Of a stretch of DNA of 64,000 nt, positions 1 through 7,355 are shown one piece after another; the stretch's first letter is position 1, and each line of letters starts with the position of its first letter. Made by a program: the position numbers and the translations under genes. The notes below the pieces were generated by a model, which was not told where the DNA came from, did not search any database, and saw only the letters and a list, made by a program, of their open reading frames with translations. The stretch comes from Bordetella parapertussis (lineage in GTDB: Bacteria; Pseudomonadota; Gammaproteobacteria; Burkholderiales; Casimicrobiaceae): contig CALQLA020000016.1 of assembly GCA_943331295.2 (NCBI GenBank), positions 29,084 through 93,083 of the forward strand. Direction: 5' to 3'.

Positions 1-392
1 CGGAGGTCATCCGCATCACGTTCGACCCCGCCGTGCTCGCGTTCCGCGACCTCCTGACCGTGTTCTTCACGATCCACGACCCGACCACCCGCAACCGGCA
101 GGGCAACGACGTCGGCACGCAGTACCGGTCGGTGATCTTCTGCCAGACGGCCGCGCAGCGCGCGACGGCGGAGGCCGTCGTCGCCGAGCTGTCGGCGGCC
201 GGCCTGTGGAAGGGCCCGATCGTCACCGAGATCGCGGATGCGGCCCCCTTCTTCGAGGCCGAGGGCTACCACCAGGACTACTTCGCCAGGAACGGCCGCC
301 AGCCGTACTGCCAGGCGGTCGTCGCGCCCAAGGTCGCGAAATTCCGGCAGCATTTCGCCGCGCGCGTGAAGCGCAAGGCGATCGCCTCCTGA
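1..392 (+). CDS. msrA: peptide-methionine (S)-S-oxide reductase, 5'-truncated by window edge
   Basis: This is the C-terminal part of MsrA, the thioredoxin-dependent enzyme that reduces methionine-S-sulfoxide in damaged proteins in the cytoplasm. The reading frame is open from base 3 to the stop at 390-392, so the start and the catalytic GCFWC-type motif lie outside the window. What remains shows the family core FFTIHDPT followed by NRQGNDVGTQYRS, the segment that binds the sulfoxide substrate, and a late EGYHQDYF motif. Downstream it converges with an MFS gene 10 bases away. The family call is firm; the gene is partial only because of the window boundary. Confidence 0.93.
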   Translation, partial: EVIRITFDPAVLAFRDLLTVFFTIHDPTTRNRQGNDVGTQYRSVIFCQTAAQRATAEAVVAELSAAGLWKGPIVTEIADAAPFFEAEGYHQDYFARNGRQPYCQAVVAPKVAKFRQHFAARVKRKAIAS

Positions 393-402
393 CGCGCCGG
401 GA

Positions 403-1566
403 CTACGTCCGAACGCCCCGCCGCATCATCCAGCCGCCCGTGGCGAGGCAGGCGCCGACGGACCAGAACACCGGCCCCAGCCCGAGCGACGAGCCGACCG
501 CGCCGAACAGGAGCGGCACGCCCACCGACGTCGACTGGACGAGCGACATCCGCACGCCGACGGCCTCGCCGACGCGTCCCGCCGGCGCGTGCGTGTGCAG
601 CAGCGACATCACCATCGGCTGTCCCGCTCCCATGCCGAGGCCCAGCACGAACGACAGCGCCGCGAGCACCAGCGCATCGTGCGAGAACGGGAACACGAGG
701 AATACGGCGCCGCCGACGACCAGCGCCGCCGTCAGCACCTGCTGCTCGGTCCAGCGGCGCGCGATCCACGGCATCAGCAGCCGCACGACGAAGGTGGCGG
801 CGCCGAACGTCGCGAGCACCATGCCGATCTGCGAGGCCGTCAGCCCGACCCGCTGGCCGTAGATCGGCACGAACGTGGTGTGCAGGTCCCAGCCGGCGGA
901 AAGGAGCGAGTTGACGATGAACACCTGCCGCAGCGTGCGATGGCGGAACAGCGCGCGGACGCCGCCCTGGCGCGCGACGGCCTCGCGCTGCGGTCCCGGC
1001 AGCGCGAACCGGTTGAGGGCGAGCACGGCAACGGGCAGGAGTGCGATCACGGCCATCACCGCGAACGCCGCGGCATAGCCGTAGTGGTCGATGGAGAAGC
1101 CGGCCAACAGCGGCCCGATGAATCCCGACACCGAGTAACCGAGCGCCAGTATCCCGAAGTTGCGGACGCGGTCGCGGACCTCGCCCATCTCGCCGGCCAC
1201 CCGCTGCGTGGCGAGCTGGAAGACCATGAACGACACGCCGGCGAGGGTGGCGGAAAGGTAGAGCGCCGGCAACCCGCGCCAGAAGAACGGGATCGCGCAC
1301 CCGACGGCGAGGCCGAACGACCCGGCCAGCATCGGGACGCGCACGCCGATGCGGTCGGACAGGCGCCCCGCCGCGATCGCACAGAGCATCGGCAGCAGGG
1401 CGAACAGCGCCATCAGCACGCCGACCGTGAACGGCGACCCGCCATTCTTCAGCGCCTCGAGGGAGACGATGATGCGGGTCCCCGCGAGCGCCGTGTGATT
1501 GGCGATGCCGAGCGGGATGAGGAGCGCCAGCTCGCGCGGAATCTGGCCTGCAGCTGCCTTCTTCAA
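403..1566 (-). CDS. MFS transporter
   Basis: A 387-residue permease with about 12 hydrophobic segments and the MFS loop signature GRLSDRIGVRVPM between the second and third helices (near residues 66-80). A second, weaker cytoplasmic loop (RRWTEQQ) opens the C-terminal half, as expected for a two-bundle major facilitator. The substrate cannot be deduced; the general family includes drug and metabolite exporters. The longest reading starts with TTG at 1566 and no clear ribosome site is visible, so the exact start is uncertain. It is convergent with msrA and not obviously in an operon with the upstream pdxH. Confidence 0.8.
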   Translation of the reverse strand: MKKAAAGQIPRELALLIPLGIANHTALAGTRIIVSLEALKNGGSPFTVGVLMALFALLPMLCAIAAGRLSDRIGVRVPMLAGSFGLAVGCAIPFFWRGLPALYLSATLAGVSFMVFQLATQRVAGEMGEVRDRVRNFGILALGYSVSGFIGPLLAGFSIDHYGYAAAFAVMAVIALLPVAVLALNRFALPGPQREAVARQGGVRALFRHRTLRQVFIVNSLLSAGWDLHTTFVPIYGQRVGLTASQIGMVLATFGAATFVVRLLMPWIARRWTEQQVLTAALVVGGAVFLVFPFSHDALVLAALSFVLGLGMGAGQPMVMSLLHTHAPAGRVGEAVGVRMSLVQSTSVGVPLLFGAVGSSLGLGPVFWSVGACLATGGWMMRRGVRT

Positions 1567-1679
1567 GGGCTCGGCCTACTCGACGATCGTCCGCGACGCG
1601 ACGCGAACGCTATCTGCCTCCGGCACCGATTCGCCCCGGTCGCATCGTCGCTCCGCGGGGCCCCTGCTCGCGAGCTGAC

Positions 1680-1715
1680 TGGACTACCTTCGTGCTTCGC
1701 GCTCCGGTGTTCGCC
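1680..1715 (-). repeat. 36-bp dispersed repeat, copy 1
   Basis: A 36-base element, read on the minus strand from GGCGAACACCGGAG to GGTAGTCCA, matches 32 of 36 bases of a second copy at 30764-30799. Its centre GCGAAGCAC can form a short hairpin. This copy lies in the 160-base gap between pdxH and the MFS gene, immediately downstream of the pdxH stop codon. Confidence 0.7.
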
Positions 1716-1726
1716 GTCGTTCGGGC

Positions 1727-2380
1727 TCACGGTGCCAACCGGTCGATGATCCAGCCCGCCGCGCCGCGGCGGTAGCGGACGCGGTCGTGCCGCCGCGAGC
1801 GGCGTCCCTGCCAGAACTCGAGTGCGACCGGCGCGAGGCGGTAGCCGCCCCAATGCGGAGGCCGCGGCACCGCATCGCCGGCGTCGCGGAACTCCGCCTC
1901 CACCGCGGCGAACCGGGCTTCGAGCTCTGCAACGCCGGCGATGGCCCGGCTCTGCGGCGACGCCCATGCGGCGAGCCGCCACGACCGCGAACGGGTCGCG
2001 AAGAACGCGTCCGCCTGCGCGGTGTCGACGGGCGTGACGTCGCCCTCGATGCGTACCTGCCGGTGCAATTCCGCCCAGTGGAACACCAGCGCCGCCTGCG
2101 GATGCGCGGCGAGCTGGGCGGCCTTGCCACCGCCGTGGCTGGTGTAGAAGACGAACCCCTGCGGGTCGAAGCCCCGGAGCAGCACGATGCGCGCCGCGGG
2201 CCGGCCATCGCGGCCGATCGTTGCCAGCGTCATCGCGTCGGGCTCGGGCATCGCAGCGCGCAGGGCATCGGCGTGCCAGCGGCCGAACTGCGCATAAGGG
2301 TCGGGATCGACCCCGCCTTCGTCGAGCGTGGCGAGCGTGCAGTCGGTGCGCAGGTCGGCGAGGTTCGAGGGGGGCTGCAT
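1727..2380 (-). CDS. pdxH: pyridoxamine/pyridoxine 5'-phosphate oxidase
   Basis: A 217-residue FMN-dependent oxidase that converts pyridoxamine- or pyridoxine-5'-phosphate to pyridoxal 5'-phosphate, the last step of vitamin B6 synthesis and salvage. Length is close to the E. coli enzyme. Visible landmarks are PDPYAQFGRWHADA near the N-terminus, the FMN/phosphate-binding stretch ARIVLLRGFDPQGFVFYT, HWAELHRQVRIEG, and the family-typical ending with WIIDRLAP. The ATG at 2380 is used, although its ribosome site is weak. The gene stands alone, divergent from the SWIB gene. Confidence 0.95.
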   Translation of the reverse strand: MQPPSNLADLRTDCTLATLDEGGVDPDPYAQFGRWHADALRAAMPEPDAMTLATIGRDGRPAARIVLLRGFDPQGFVFYTSHGGGKAAQLAAHPQAALVFHWAELHRQVRIEGDVTPVDTAQADAFFATRSRSWRLAAWASPQSRAIAGVAELEARFAAVEAEFRDAGDAVPRPPHWGGYRLAPVALEFWQGRRSRRHDRVRYRRGAAGWIIDRLAP

Positions 2381-2567
2381 GCCGGCCGGCGGTCCGTTGG
2401 CGTATCGGGTGGCACGACCGCGACTGCGGCCGCGAGATCAGGGTGGCGCGGGCGAATGGGGCAAGCGCGCGATCGGCCATATTACGCCGTTCGCCGCCGC
2501 GCGTCCGATAGCGGTCCGCGGCGCGTTGCCGCACGGGCTCCCGCCCAATGAAAAAACCCCTCCCCGG

Positions 2568-2598
2568 GCATTCCCTTCCTCTGGGAATGCGGTATAGT
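2568..2598 (+). promoter_or_regulatory. promoter with overlapping inverted repeat upstream of the SWIB gene
   Basis: A near-consensus -10 (TATAGT, 2593-2598) is preceded by a perfect inverted repeat, GCATTCCC (2568-2575) and GGGAATGC (2583-2590), separated by 7 bases. The left arm sits where a -35 would be (TTCCCT, a poor match), which suggests either an operator or an activator site. The transcript would have a leader of about 85 bases before the SWIB start codon. Confidence 0.5.
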
Positions 2599-2691
2599 TT
2601 CTCGCGATGAAGCAGGAATCACCCCTGACAGGAGGGACTGCTTCAGTATGTTCGGCGTTACGTCGCGCATCTACTCATAGGAAGGAGAACT

Positions 2692-3105
2692 ATGGCTACT
2701 GCCAAGAAAGCTGCAAAGAAGCCCGCCGCCAAGAAGCCCGCCGCCAAGAAGCCCGCAGCGAAGAAGCCTGCTGCCAAGAAAGCGGTCGCCAAGAAGGCCC
2801 CCGCGAAAAAGGCCCCGGCGAAGAAGGCTGCTGCGAAGAAACCCGCCGCCAAGCGCACGCCGAATGCCGCGTTCATGAAGCCGATGACTCCGTCGGCGAT
2901 GCTCTCGGCCGTCGTCGGCGCCGTTCCCCTGCCGCGCACGGAAGTGACGAAGAAGATCTGGGCCTACATCAAGAAGAACAACCTGCAGGACGCCATCAAC
3001 AAGCGCCTCATCAACGCTGACGAAAAGCTGAAGGCCGTGTTCGGCGGCAAGAAGCAGGTGTCGATGTTCGAGATGACCAAGCTGGTGTCGAACCACCTGA
3101 AGTAG
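2692..3105 (+). CDS. SWIB/MDM2-domain protein with histone-H1-like Lys/Ala tail
   Basis: A 137-residue basic protein. Residues 5-58 are an almost uninterrupted series of AAKKP/AKKA pentapeptide-like repeats resembling the tail of histone H1. Residues 62-137 form a SWIB domain: MTPSAMLSAVVG, PRTEVTKKIWAYIKKNNLQD, then a phenylalanine-rich end. In eukaryotes SWIB domains occur in chromatin remodellers; bacterial stand-alone versions occur in chlamydiae and many betaproteobacteria, where a nucleoid role is supposed but not settled. An excellent ribosome site (AAGGAG, 2682-2687) fixes the ATG, and a hairpin terminator follows, so this is a monocistronic gene that is probably well expressed. Confidence 0.92.
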   Translation: MATAKKAAKKPAAKKPAAKKPAAKKPAAKKAVAKKAPAKKAPAKKAAAKKPAAKRTPNAAFMKPMTPSAMLSAVVGAVPLPRTEVTKKIWAYIKKNNLQDAINKRLINADEKLKAVFGGKKQVSMFEMTKLVSNHLK

Positions 3106-3141
3106 GCACGACCGCGTTCCCGTTCTTCAACGGAACGATGC

Positions 3142-3180
3142 CACGGCCGGCCGGGCTCAACCCGCCGGCCGTGATTTTTT
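3142..3180 (+). terminator. rho-independent terminator of the SWIB gene
   Basis: A perfect 10-bp stem (CACGGCCGGC, 3142-3151, with GCCGGCCGTG, 3164-3173) encloses a 12-base loop that can itself pair GGG with CCC, and is followed by ATTTTTT. It lies 36 bases after the SWIB stop codon. Confidence 0.92.
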
Positions 3181-3196
3181 GCAAGGAGCGTCGCGC

Positions 3197-4240
3197 ATGG
3201 AAGTGAACACCGCGACCGACGCGCAGAACCCGCCCATCCGCGATACCCGGCCCACCCTCTCCGTCGTCGTTCCTGCGTACAACGAGGAGGAGGTGCTGCC
3301 CGAGTTCCATCGCCGGCTCGCCGCGACGCTCGACGGCGTCGATGCCGCGGCGGAGATCATCTACATCAACGACGGCAGCAGCGACGGCACGCTGGCCGTG
3401 CTGCGCGCGCTGCGCGACGCCGACGAGCGCGTCGCGGTCATCAATCTCTCGCGCAACTTCGGCAAGGAAGTGGCGATGACCGCCGGCCTCGATCACGCCG
3501 GCGGCGATGCCGTCGTCGTCATCGACTCCGACCTGCAGGATCCCCCGGAACTCATCCCCGGGATGATCGCCGCCTGGCGCCAGGGGCACGACGTCGTGCT
3601 GATGCGTCGCCGGAGCCGCGCGCAGGAAAGCTGGCTCAAGAAGGCCACCGCGCGCGCGTTCTACCGCACCATCGGCCGCATGGGCACGATCGAGATCCCC
3701 GAGAACGTCGGCGACTTCCGGCTGCTGTCGCGGCGCGCCATCGTCGCGCTGCGCCGCTTCCCCGAGCGCAGCCGGTTCATGAAGGGTCTCTTCGCGTGGA
3801 TCGGGTTCCCGACCGCGGAAATCGATTACGACCGCGACGGGCGCTTCGCCGGCGAGACGAAGTGGAACTACTGGCGGCTGTGGAACTTCGCGCTGGAAGG
3901 CATCACGTCGTTCTCGGTGGTGCCGTTGAAGATCGCCAGCTACATGGGCCTCGTCGCCGCGCTCGCCGCGTTCGTGCGCGGCGTGTACGTGATCGGCAAG
4001 ACGCTGATCTACGGCGACCCGGTCGCCGGCTACCCGACGCTCGTCGTGCTGATCCTCTTCTTCGGCGGGCTGCAGCTGATGGCGCTCGGCATCATCGGCG
4101 AGTACCTCGCGCGGATGTTCATCGAGGTCAAGGAACGGCCGCTCTACCTCGTCGCCGACAGCCTGCCCCCGGCGCAGCCGATCGGCCCGCCACCCTCCGG
4201 CGCCGCCGGCACGGCAGGCAGCGCATGGCCCTTGCGCTGA
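3197..4240 (+). CDS. family 2 glycosyltransferase, polyprenyl-phosphate sugar transferase type
   Basis: A 347-residue membrane glycosyltransferase. The N-terminal GT-A domain carries LSVVVPAYNEEE, INDGSSDGT and the metal-binding DSDLQDPPE, with the NLSRNFGKE segment typical of dolichyl/undecaprenyl-phosphate mannose or glucose transferases (DPM1, GtrB, ArnC types). Two membrane spans sit near the C-terminus. It probably loads a sugar from a nucleotide donor onto undecaprenyl phosphate at the cytoplasmic face. AAGGAG at 3183-3188 supports the ATG at 3197 rather than an upstream TTG. Its last 16 bases overlap the next gene, a GT39-type transferase that would use the lipid-linked sugar, so the two are translationally coupled. 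Confidence 0.9.
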   Translation: MEVNTATDAQNPPIRDTRPTLSVVVPAYNEEEVLPEFHRRLAATLDGVDAAAEIIYINDGSSDGTLAVLRALRDADERVAVINLSRNFGKEVAMTAGLDHAGGDAVVVIDSDLQDPPELIPGMIAAWRQGHDVVLMRRRSRAQESWLKKATARAFYRTIGRMGTIEIPENVGDFRLLSRRAIVALRRFPERSRFMKGLFAWIGFPTAEIDYDRDGRFAGETKWNYWRLWNFALEGITSFSVVPLKIASYMGLVAALAAFVRGVYVIGKTLIYGDPVAGYPTLVVLILFFGGLQLMALGIIGEYLARMFIEVKERPLYLVADSLPPAQPIGPPPSGAAGTAGSAWPLR

Positions 4241-5697
4241 CCGGACGCGAGCGGCAGTGGCTCGCGTTGTCGGTGCTGGCCGCGGTGGCCGTGCGCCTCG
4301 TCACGCTCGGCGCGTATCCGCTGATGGACACGACCGAGGCGCGCTACGCCGAGATCGCGCGCAAGATGCTCGAGACGGGCGACTGGCTCGTGCCGCAGTT
4401 CGCCTACGGGGTCCCGTTCTGGGGCAAGCCGCCGCTGTCGATGTGGCTCACCGCGGCGTCGATGGCGGTCTTCGGCGCCAACGAATTCGGCGCGCGCCTC
4501 CCGTCGTTCCTGCTGTTCGTGGGCAGCGCCGTGTTCGTGCACTGGCTCGCGCGGCTGCGCGGGGGGAGCGACCGCGCGCTCTGGACCGTGGCGGCCTACG
4601 GTGCGCTCGCGATCGTCTACGTCTCCGCCGGCGCGGTCATGACCGACCCCGCGCTGGCGTTCGGCACGACGATGGCGATGGTGGGATTCTGGATCGCGGC
4701 GCGCGGGCCCGCGTCGTTGCGCGGTGTCAGCGGACTCGGGTTCTTCGCCGGCCTGGCGGTCGGCCTGCTCGCCAAGGGCCCGGTCGCCGCCGTGCTGATC
4801 TTCGTTCCGCTCGGCGCGTGGACGCTGTGGCGGCGCGAGTGGGGCCTCGTCTGGCGGGCGCTGCCGTGGTTCCGCGGCGCGCTGCTGACCGCGCTGATGG
4901 TCGTGCCGTGGTACTGGGCGGCGGAGCGCGCGTCGCCGGGCTTCCTCGAGTATTTCCTCGTCGGCGAGCACTGGAAGCGCTTTGTCGAGGCGGGCTGGAC
5001 CGGCGACCTGTACGGCGCCGCGCACGCGCGACCACGGGGAATGATCTGGCTGTTCTGGATCGCCGCGGCGCTGCCGTGGACGCTGCTCCTGCCCGCGTGG
5101 TTCGCGCGGAGCGCGGCGCGCCGGCGCACCGATGTGCAACGGTTCAGGCGCGGCGGCTGGCTCGCCTACCTGCTGCTGTGGGCGGTGACGCCGATGCTGT
5201 TCTTCAGCGTGTCCGGCAACGTGCTGCTCACCTACGTGCTGCCCGGCATGCCGGCGTTCGCGCTGCTGGTGTGCGAGTTCTGGCGCCCGGCCGGCGTCGA
5301 TCGCCGGGGCCTGCGGGCCGCGGTCCGGTGGATGATCGCCGGCGTGCTGGCGCTGCCGGTCATGGTCATGTTCGCCATCGCGGCGTTCGACTATCGCGCG
5401 GAAAACCAGTACTCGCACAAGGCGCTGCTGAAGATGTTCACGCTGCTGCAGGTGGAGCCCGCGCAGCGGCTCGTGTACCTCGGGCAGCAGCCGGTGTCCG
5501 CGGAGTTCTATTCGCGCGGCAAGGCCATCAAGGTGCGCAACGCGGCGGCGCTCGAGCCCTACCTCGCCGACCCGATCCCCGATTTCATCGTCGCGCGCGA
5601 CGTCGACTTCGACAAGCTCACTGCGCAGCGGCGCGCGCAGCTCGCGCACCAGGGCACTTTCGGCGAGTACCGGCTGTACCGCGAGGTCCTGCGCTGA
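4225..5697 (+). CDS. ArnT/GT39-type lipid-linked-sugar glycosyltransferase
   Basis: A 490-residue integral membrane protein of the ArnT/PMT (GT39/GT83) superfamily. These enzymes transfer a sugar from polyprenyl phosphate to lipid A, another lipid or a protein on the periplasmic side. The first periplasmic loop has the catalytic signature MDTTEARYAEIARKM with the conserved acidic residue and arginine, followed by FWGKPPLSMW. About ten hydrophobic segments follow, then a soluble tail of roughly 100 residues. The ATG at 4225 lies inside the preceding GT2 gene, so the pair works as one unit. The sugar and acceptor are unknown; modification of lipid A with an aminosugar is one option. Confidence 0.88.
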   Translation: MALALTGRERQWLALSVLAAVAVRLVTLGAYPLMDTTEARYAEIARKMLETGDWLVPQFAYGVPFWGKPPLSMWLTAASMAVFGANEFGARLPSFLLFVGSAVFVHWLARLRGGSDRALWTVAAYGALAIVYVSAGAVMTDPALAFGTTMAMVGFWIAARGPASLRGVSGLGFFAGLAVGLLAKGPVAAVLIFVPLGAWTLWRREWGLVWRALPWFRGALLTALMVVPWYWAAERASPGFLEYFLVGEHWKRFVEAGWTGDLYGAAHARPRGMIWLFWIAAALPWTLLLPAWFARSAARRRTDVQRFRRGGWLAYLLLWAVTPMLFFSVSGNVLLTYVLPGMPAFALLVCEFWRPAGVDRRGLRAAVRWMIAGVLALPVMVMFAIAAFDYRAENQYSHKALLKMFTLLQVEPAQRLVYLGQQPVSAEFYSRGKAIKVRNAAALEPYLADPIPDFIVARDVDFDKLTAQRRAQLAHQGTFGEYRLYREVLR

Positions 5698-5719
5698 CGG
5701 CGGAACAGCCGCCGGCCCC

Positions 5720-6337
5720 TCAGGCCAGCGGCTGCATCGCCTTCGCGACGGCCGGACGGGCCGCCAGCGCGGCGCCCCAGCGCTCGAGGTGCGGGAGCCC
5801 GCCGGCCGTGTCCGCCAGCGCCCTGTGCGCCACCCAGAGCGGGTAGAGCGCGAAGTCGGCGAACGACAGCTCGTCGGCCAGCCACGCGCGATCGGCGAGC
5901 CGGTCGTCGGCGACCTTGAGGAACCGGAGCAACCGCTCGCCGAAGAACGCGACGTCGGCCGGGGATTTTTCCGGTGCCATCGTGGCGAGCAGGAACATCG
6001 ACATCGACGCGCCGACGCAGTCGGTCAACGCCAGCATGCTCCACTGCAGCGCCAGCGCGCGCCGCACCGGGTCGCGCGGCATGAACCGGCCGGTCTTCTC
6101 GGCGAGATAGAGGCCGATCGCGCCCGACTGCGACAGCGTGACCGTGGCGCCGCCGGGCCCGTCCGGATCGACGATCGCCGGCACCGCGCCCGCCGGATTG
6201 ATCGCGAGGAACGCCGGCGCCAGCTGGTCGCCCTGCATCAGGTTGATCCGGTGCAGCCGGTACGGCAGCCCGCACTCCTCCAGCATGATGCCGACGCGCT
6301 GCGCGTTGGACGTCTGCCAGGCGTAGAAATCGATCAT
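5720..6337 (-). CDS. glutathione S-transferase family protein
   Basis: A 205-residue cytoplasmic protein. The N-terminal thioredoxin-fold domain holds MIDFYAWQTSNAQRVGIMLEE with the active-site Ser/Asn region, the cis-proline segment GAVPAIVDP and the glutathione-binding LSQSGAIGLYLAE. A helical C-terminal domain follows with LADELSFADFALYPLW, the usual GST fold signature. It resembles the YghU/YfcG-like group that reduces disulfides with glutathione, but the substrate is not known. A good ribosome site (GGGGGAG) precedes the ATG. It is convergent with the GT39 gene. Confidence 0.9.
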   Translation of the reverse strand: MIDFYAWQTSNAQRVGIMLEECGLPYRLHRINLMQGDQLAPAFLAINPAGAVPAIVDPDGPGGATVTLSQSGAIGLYLAEKTGRFMPRDPVRRALALQWSMLALTDCVGASMSMFLLATMAPEKSPADVAFFGERLLRFLKVADDRLADRAWLADELSFADFALYPLWVAHRALADTAGGLPHLERWGAALAARPAVAKAMQPLA

Positions 6338-6377
6338 CGTCTCCCCCTGCGATGGCGCCGGCTCCCCGGCGCCGTCG

Positions 6378-7250
6378 TCACTTCGCGGCCCGCAGCGCGG
6401 CGATCCGCTCTTCGATCGGCGGGTGCGTCGCGAACAGCGCCATCACGCCGCCCTTGTCGGTGATGCCAAAGCCGGACAGCGTTTTCGGCAGCTCGCCGGG
6501 GGCGAGGCCCCCCAGCCGCGCCAGCGCGTTCACCATCGGCGTCGGCGAGCCCATGTAGCGCGCCGAGCCGGCATCGGCGCGGAACTCGCGCTGGCGCGAG
6601 AACCACGCGACGATGATCGACGCCAGGATGCCGAACACGATCTGGCAGACCATCACGGTGATGAAGTAGCCGGGCCCCGTGCCGCGCTCGCTGCGGAACA
6701 CCGTGCGGTCGACGATGCTGCCGACGATGCGCGCGAAGAACACGACGAAGGTGTTGACGACGCCCTGGATGAGCGTGAGCGTGACCATGTCGCCGTTCGC
6801 GACGTGCGCCACCTCGTGGGCCAGCACCGCCTCGACCTCCTCCTTGTTCATCGACTGCAGGAGACCGGTGGAAACGGCCACCAGCGCCGAGTTCTTGAAT
6901 GCCCCGGTGGCGAACGCGTTGGGCTCGCCCTCGTAGATGGCCACTTCGGGCATCCCGATACCGGCCTTCGCCGCCAGCCGGCGCACGGTGTCGACCAGCC
7001 ACGCCTCGTGGGCGTTGGCCGGCTGCTCGATCACGTGGGCGCCGGTCGACCATTTGGCGGCGGTCTTCGAGATCAGCAGCGAGATGATCGAGCCGGTGAA
7101 GCCGACGACGGCCGAGAAGGCGAGCAGCTGCCCGTAGTTCAGCCCCGCCTGCGAATTTCCGGCGTTGCCGAGGCCCAGGAACTGCAGGACCACCGACAGC
7201 ACGAGCAGGACGGCGATGTTGGTGACGAGGAAGAGAACGATGCGTTTCAT
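6378..7250 (-). CDS. htpX: membrane zinc metalloprotease HtpX
   Basis: A 290-residue M48-family protease of the inner membrane that degrades misfolded membrane proteins, acting beside FtsH. Two hydrophobic segments occupy roughly residues 4-26 and 38-61. The zinc motif HEVAH is at residues 145-149, and the third ligand glutamate lies in [14 protein letters not shown] near residue 222. Two more membrane segments lie between these. The C-terminal [13 protein letters not shown] is characteristic of HtpX. Length is normal for the family. No CpxR-like site was identified upstream. Confidence 0.96.
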   Translation of the reverse strand: MKRIVLFLVTNIAVLLVLSVVLQFLGLGNAGNSQAGLNYGQLLAFSAVVGFTGSIISLLISKTAAKWSTGAHVIEQPANAHEAWLVDTVRRLAAKAGIGMPEVAIYEGEPNAFATGAFKNSALVAVSTGLLQSMNKEEVEAVLAHEVAHVANGDMVTLTLIQGVVNTFVVFFARIVGSIVDRTVFRSERGTGPGYFITVMVCQIVFGILASIIVAWFSRQREFRADAGSARYMGSPTPMVNALARLGGLAPGELPKTLSGFGITDKGGVMALFATHPPIEERIAALRAAK

Positions 7251-7355
7251 GGCAATGGAACCCCGGGTCGGTCTGAAGGCGCCGCCATCTTACGCGACTC
7301 GCGGACAGGCGGCGCGCCGGCGGCGAAACCCCAGATGGGGCCGCCGGCGGAAAAC

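Noticed and set aside
2700..2860. Short direct repeats that could resemble a CRISPR or satellite array
   Set aside because: They are in-frame codon repeats encoding the Lys/Ala/Pro tail of the SWIB protein, with no unique spacers.
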